In this document: positions 62,705 to 64,000 of the stretch, piece by piece | Layout of the letters: each line of letters begins with the position of its first letter | How positions within the stretch are numbered: position 1 is the stretch's first letter | DNA from: Rhodovastum sp963804495 | Lineage (GTDB): Bacteria; Pseudomonadota; Alphaproteobacteria; Acetobacterales; Acetobacteraceae | Reading direction: 5' to 3' | NCBI GenBank assembly: GCA_963804495.1 | Contig: CAWDQN010000003.1 | Span: 667,347-731,346 of the forward strand | DNA: 64,000 bases | Notes under the pieces: generated by a model | Seen by the model: the letters and a program-made list of their open reading frames with translations, nothing else | Told to the model about the DNA's origin: nothing | Database searches by the model: none | Made by a program: the position numbers and the translations under genes

Positions 62705-64000
62705 ATGATGCCCTCCCAACCACCGCCATCCCCGGGAATGCCGGCGTTCTCGGAAGGCAAAGGGGGCATAGGGGGCACAGGGTTTCGCGCGCGGGCGTGG
62801 TTCATGCCGCGCCCACCGGAAGCATCGGGGGCGTAGGGCGCATCGGACGGCTCCTGGGCACTATGCCCCCTATGCTCCCGATGCTTTTCCGACCCTGTTG
62901 GATTTAGCAGTGCGTAGGTCGCCGCTCCCCATGTTCCGGCGGGGGCCTGCCGGGTCAGGACGTAGCCGCCGAGGCGCGTTCCGCCCATCTTGTCGAGAAA
63001 CGCAGCGACGAATTGGCGCCCTCGCCCCTGGGGGTCGATGATCTTCCGCACCTCGTCGTGCAGGTCCTTGGCCGTCATGGGCTTATCGCTGTGGTGTTCC
63101 CACCACATGCCGAACAAATCCGCGATCTGTTGTCGCCGCGTATCGCGCGCTTTCGCCTCCGACACCCGTTCGGCCGGGTCCTGGCAGCCAAGCGCAAGCA
63201 AAGGATCGCGGACCCAGGCGCACCACTGCCCGAAACTACCCAAGGGCCGCCCCGGCGCAATGTCGGCCGTGTGCCGGCCCCATCGCCAGATCGTTAGGGC
63301 CGCACCCAGCAGTTCGGTGCGGCGGGCGTGCACTTCGGTGCGAATGTCGCCACGAAACGGTCGCGCTTCGGGGTCCTCAGTGCGGGCGTCGAATTCGACC
63401 GCGATGAACCGCCGCGCCAAGTCCTCCGACACGCTCAGCCCATTCCCGGTCAACACGATGAACGCGGAAGCGCACAGCGGCACCATCCGCGACTGACCGA
63501 GAACCCGCACCCGGGCCGGACGTTCAGTGATGGCGGACGCCAGCAGGTCCGACTTGAAAGCCATATTGTTGAGGTTGTCGAGAAACAGCGCCGGACTGCC
63601 CTCGATCAACTCCGCGCTGATACGCTTTTCTAGTTCCGCCAAATCACCACCGGAGGTGACCGCGTGCGGCTCTCGGCCGAAGGCGATGATGCACATGAGC
63701 CGCGCCAGCAGTCCCTTGCCCGCCCCGGCGCCCGACATTGGCGCCGCGCGTAATAGAACACCGGGCGCAAGGTGCAGGCTCGGCCGGCACACCGCCGTCT
63801 GCAGGGCGGCCAGGAAGGCCAACTCGTCTTTGCAAGGCGCCTTCGTTATATCCACCACCGATACGCCGCGCGCCGGATCCTCCACCGTCTTGGCGTCGGC
63901 GAAGCAGAAGGTGGCGAAGGTCCTCCGGATCAGCAGCAGAGCAGCCTGGGCATCGTCCTTGGTCGGGCGATCGGGAACAAACCCTCCTAGTGCCGCGAGT
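62701..64000 (-). CDS. Primase-helicase-type ATPase, partial
   Basis: At least 432 aa; the frame is open to the window edge, so the N-terminus is missing. It has a Walker-A-like segment PMSGAGAGKGLLARLM and a Walker-B-like ALFLDNLNNMAFKSD, then LCASAFIVLTGNGLSVSEDL and ARRFIAVEFDART, as in D5/DUF927-like helicases of phage and plasmid primases. A C-terminal winged-helix-like part (DKPMTAKDLHDEVRKIID) follows. It is probably the replication or helicase gene of the integrated element. The exact family needs the missing half. Confidence 0.65.
   Translation of the reverse strand, partial: LAALGGFVPDRPTKDDAQAALLLIRRTFATFCFADAKTVEDPARGVSVVDITKAPCKDELAFLAALQTAVCRPSLHLAPGVLLRAAPMSGAGAGKGLLARLMCIIAFGREPHAVTSGGDLAELEKRISAELIEGSPALFLDNLNNMAFKSDLLASAITERPARVRVLGQSRMVPLCASAFIVLTGNGLSVSEDLARRFIAVEFDARTEDPEARPFRGDIRTEVHARRTELLGAALTIWRWGRHTADIAPGRPLGSFGQWCAWVRDPLLALGCQDPAERVSEAKARDTRRQQIADLFGMWWEHHSDKPMTAKDLHDEVRKIIDPQGRGRQFVAAFLDKMGGTRLGGYVLTRQAPAGTWGAATYALLNPTGSEKHREHRGHSAQEPSDAPYAPDASGGRGMNHARARNPVPPMPPLPSENAGIPGDGGGWEGII

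Overview
The window is a GC-rich alphaproteobacterial chromosome segment. The class-specific flagellar regulators FlaF and FlbT, the zapA-6S RNA-fau order, coq7, a DhnA-type aldolase and an Acetobacteraceae-like gene complement point to Rhodospirillales, most likely Acetobacteraceae. This rests on gene content and recalled family features; no database search was possible.

Layout. 1-8 kb: a small coiled-coil gene, zapA, 6S RNA and fau on the minus strand; fba and thiE; coq7 and dsbB; a frameshifted GST; a methyltransferase and two SDR-type genes. 8-15 kb: an Aer-like chemoreceptor with a C-terminal PilZ domain, then a four-gene glycerol-3-phosphate-type ABC importer (ugpBAEC order). 15-17 kb: apt and a Tat-exported Bug-like binding protein. 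17-30 kb: a flagellar block with a FlaG-like protein, a glycosyltransferase remnant, flaF, flagellin, a DUF1217 protein, flbT, flgL, flgK, flgE, fliK and flgD. flgE and fliK diverge from two good sigma-54 promoter matches. 30-36 kb: PHB-depolymerase-like esterase, maleylacetoacetate isomerase, a MarR-linked MBL/FAD-monooxygenase/DUF2783 set and a retropepsin-like protease. 36-52 kb: bcp, glnE, a large AsmA-like protein, HAD dehalogenase, tyrS, anmK, an alpha/beta hydrolase, and an iscR, nifS-like, iscS, fdx, mnmA run.

52.4-64 kb: right after a tRNA-Ser(UGA) gene the content becomes accessory: a YgjP-like metalloprotease, a complete but seven-times frameshifted type I restriction-modification locus (hsdM, hsdS, hsdR), a RelE/ParE-type toxin with a small partner gene, a Mesh1-like HD hydrolase, a TubC_N-like protein and the C-terminal part of a primase-helicase-type ATPase that runs off the window. 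I read this as a genomic island using the tRNA gene as one border. The far border and any integrase are not in view.

Across the window an intergenic palindromic repeat (two hairpins, about 56 bp core, with two copies identical at 54 of 56 positions) recurs in six clear and several decayed copies, usually just after stop codons. Single-base frameshifts occur in the GST, the DUF2783 gene and repeatedly in hsdMSR. Whether they are real mutations or assembly errors cannot be decided from the sequence alone.
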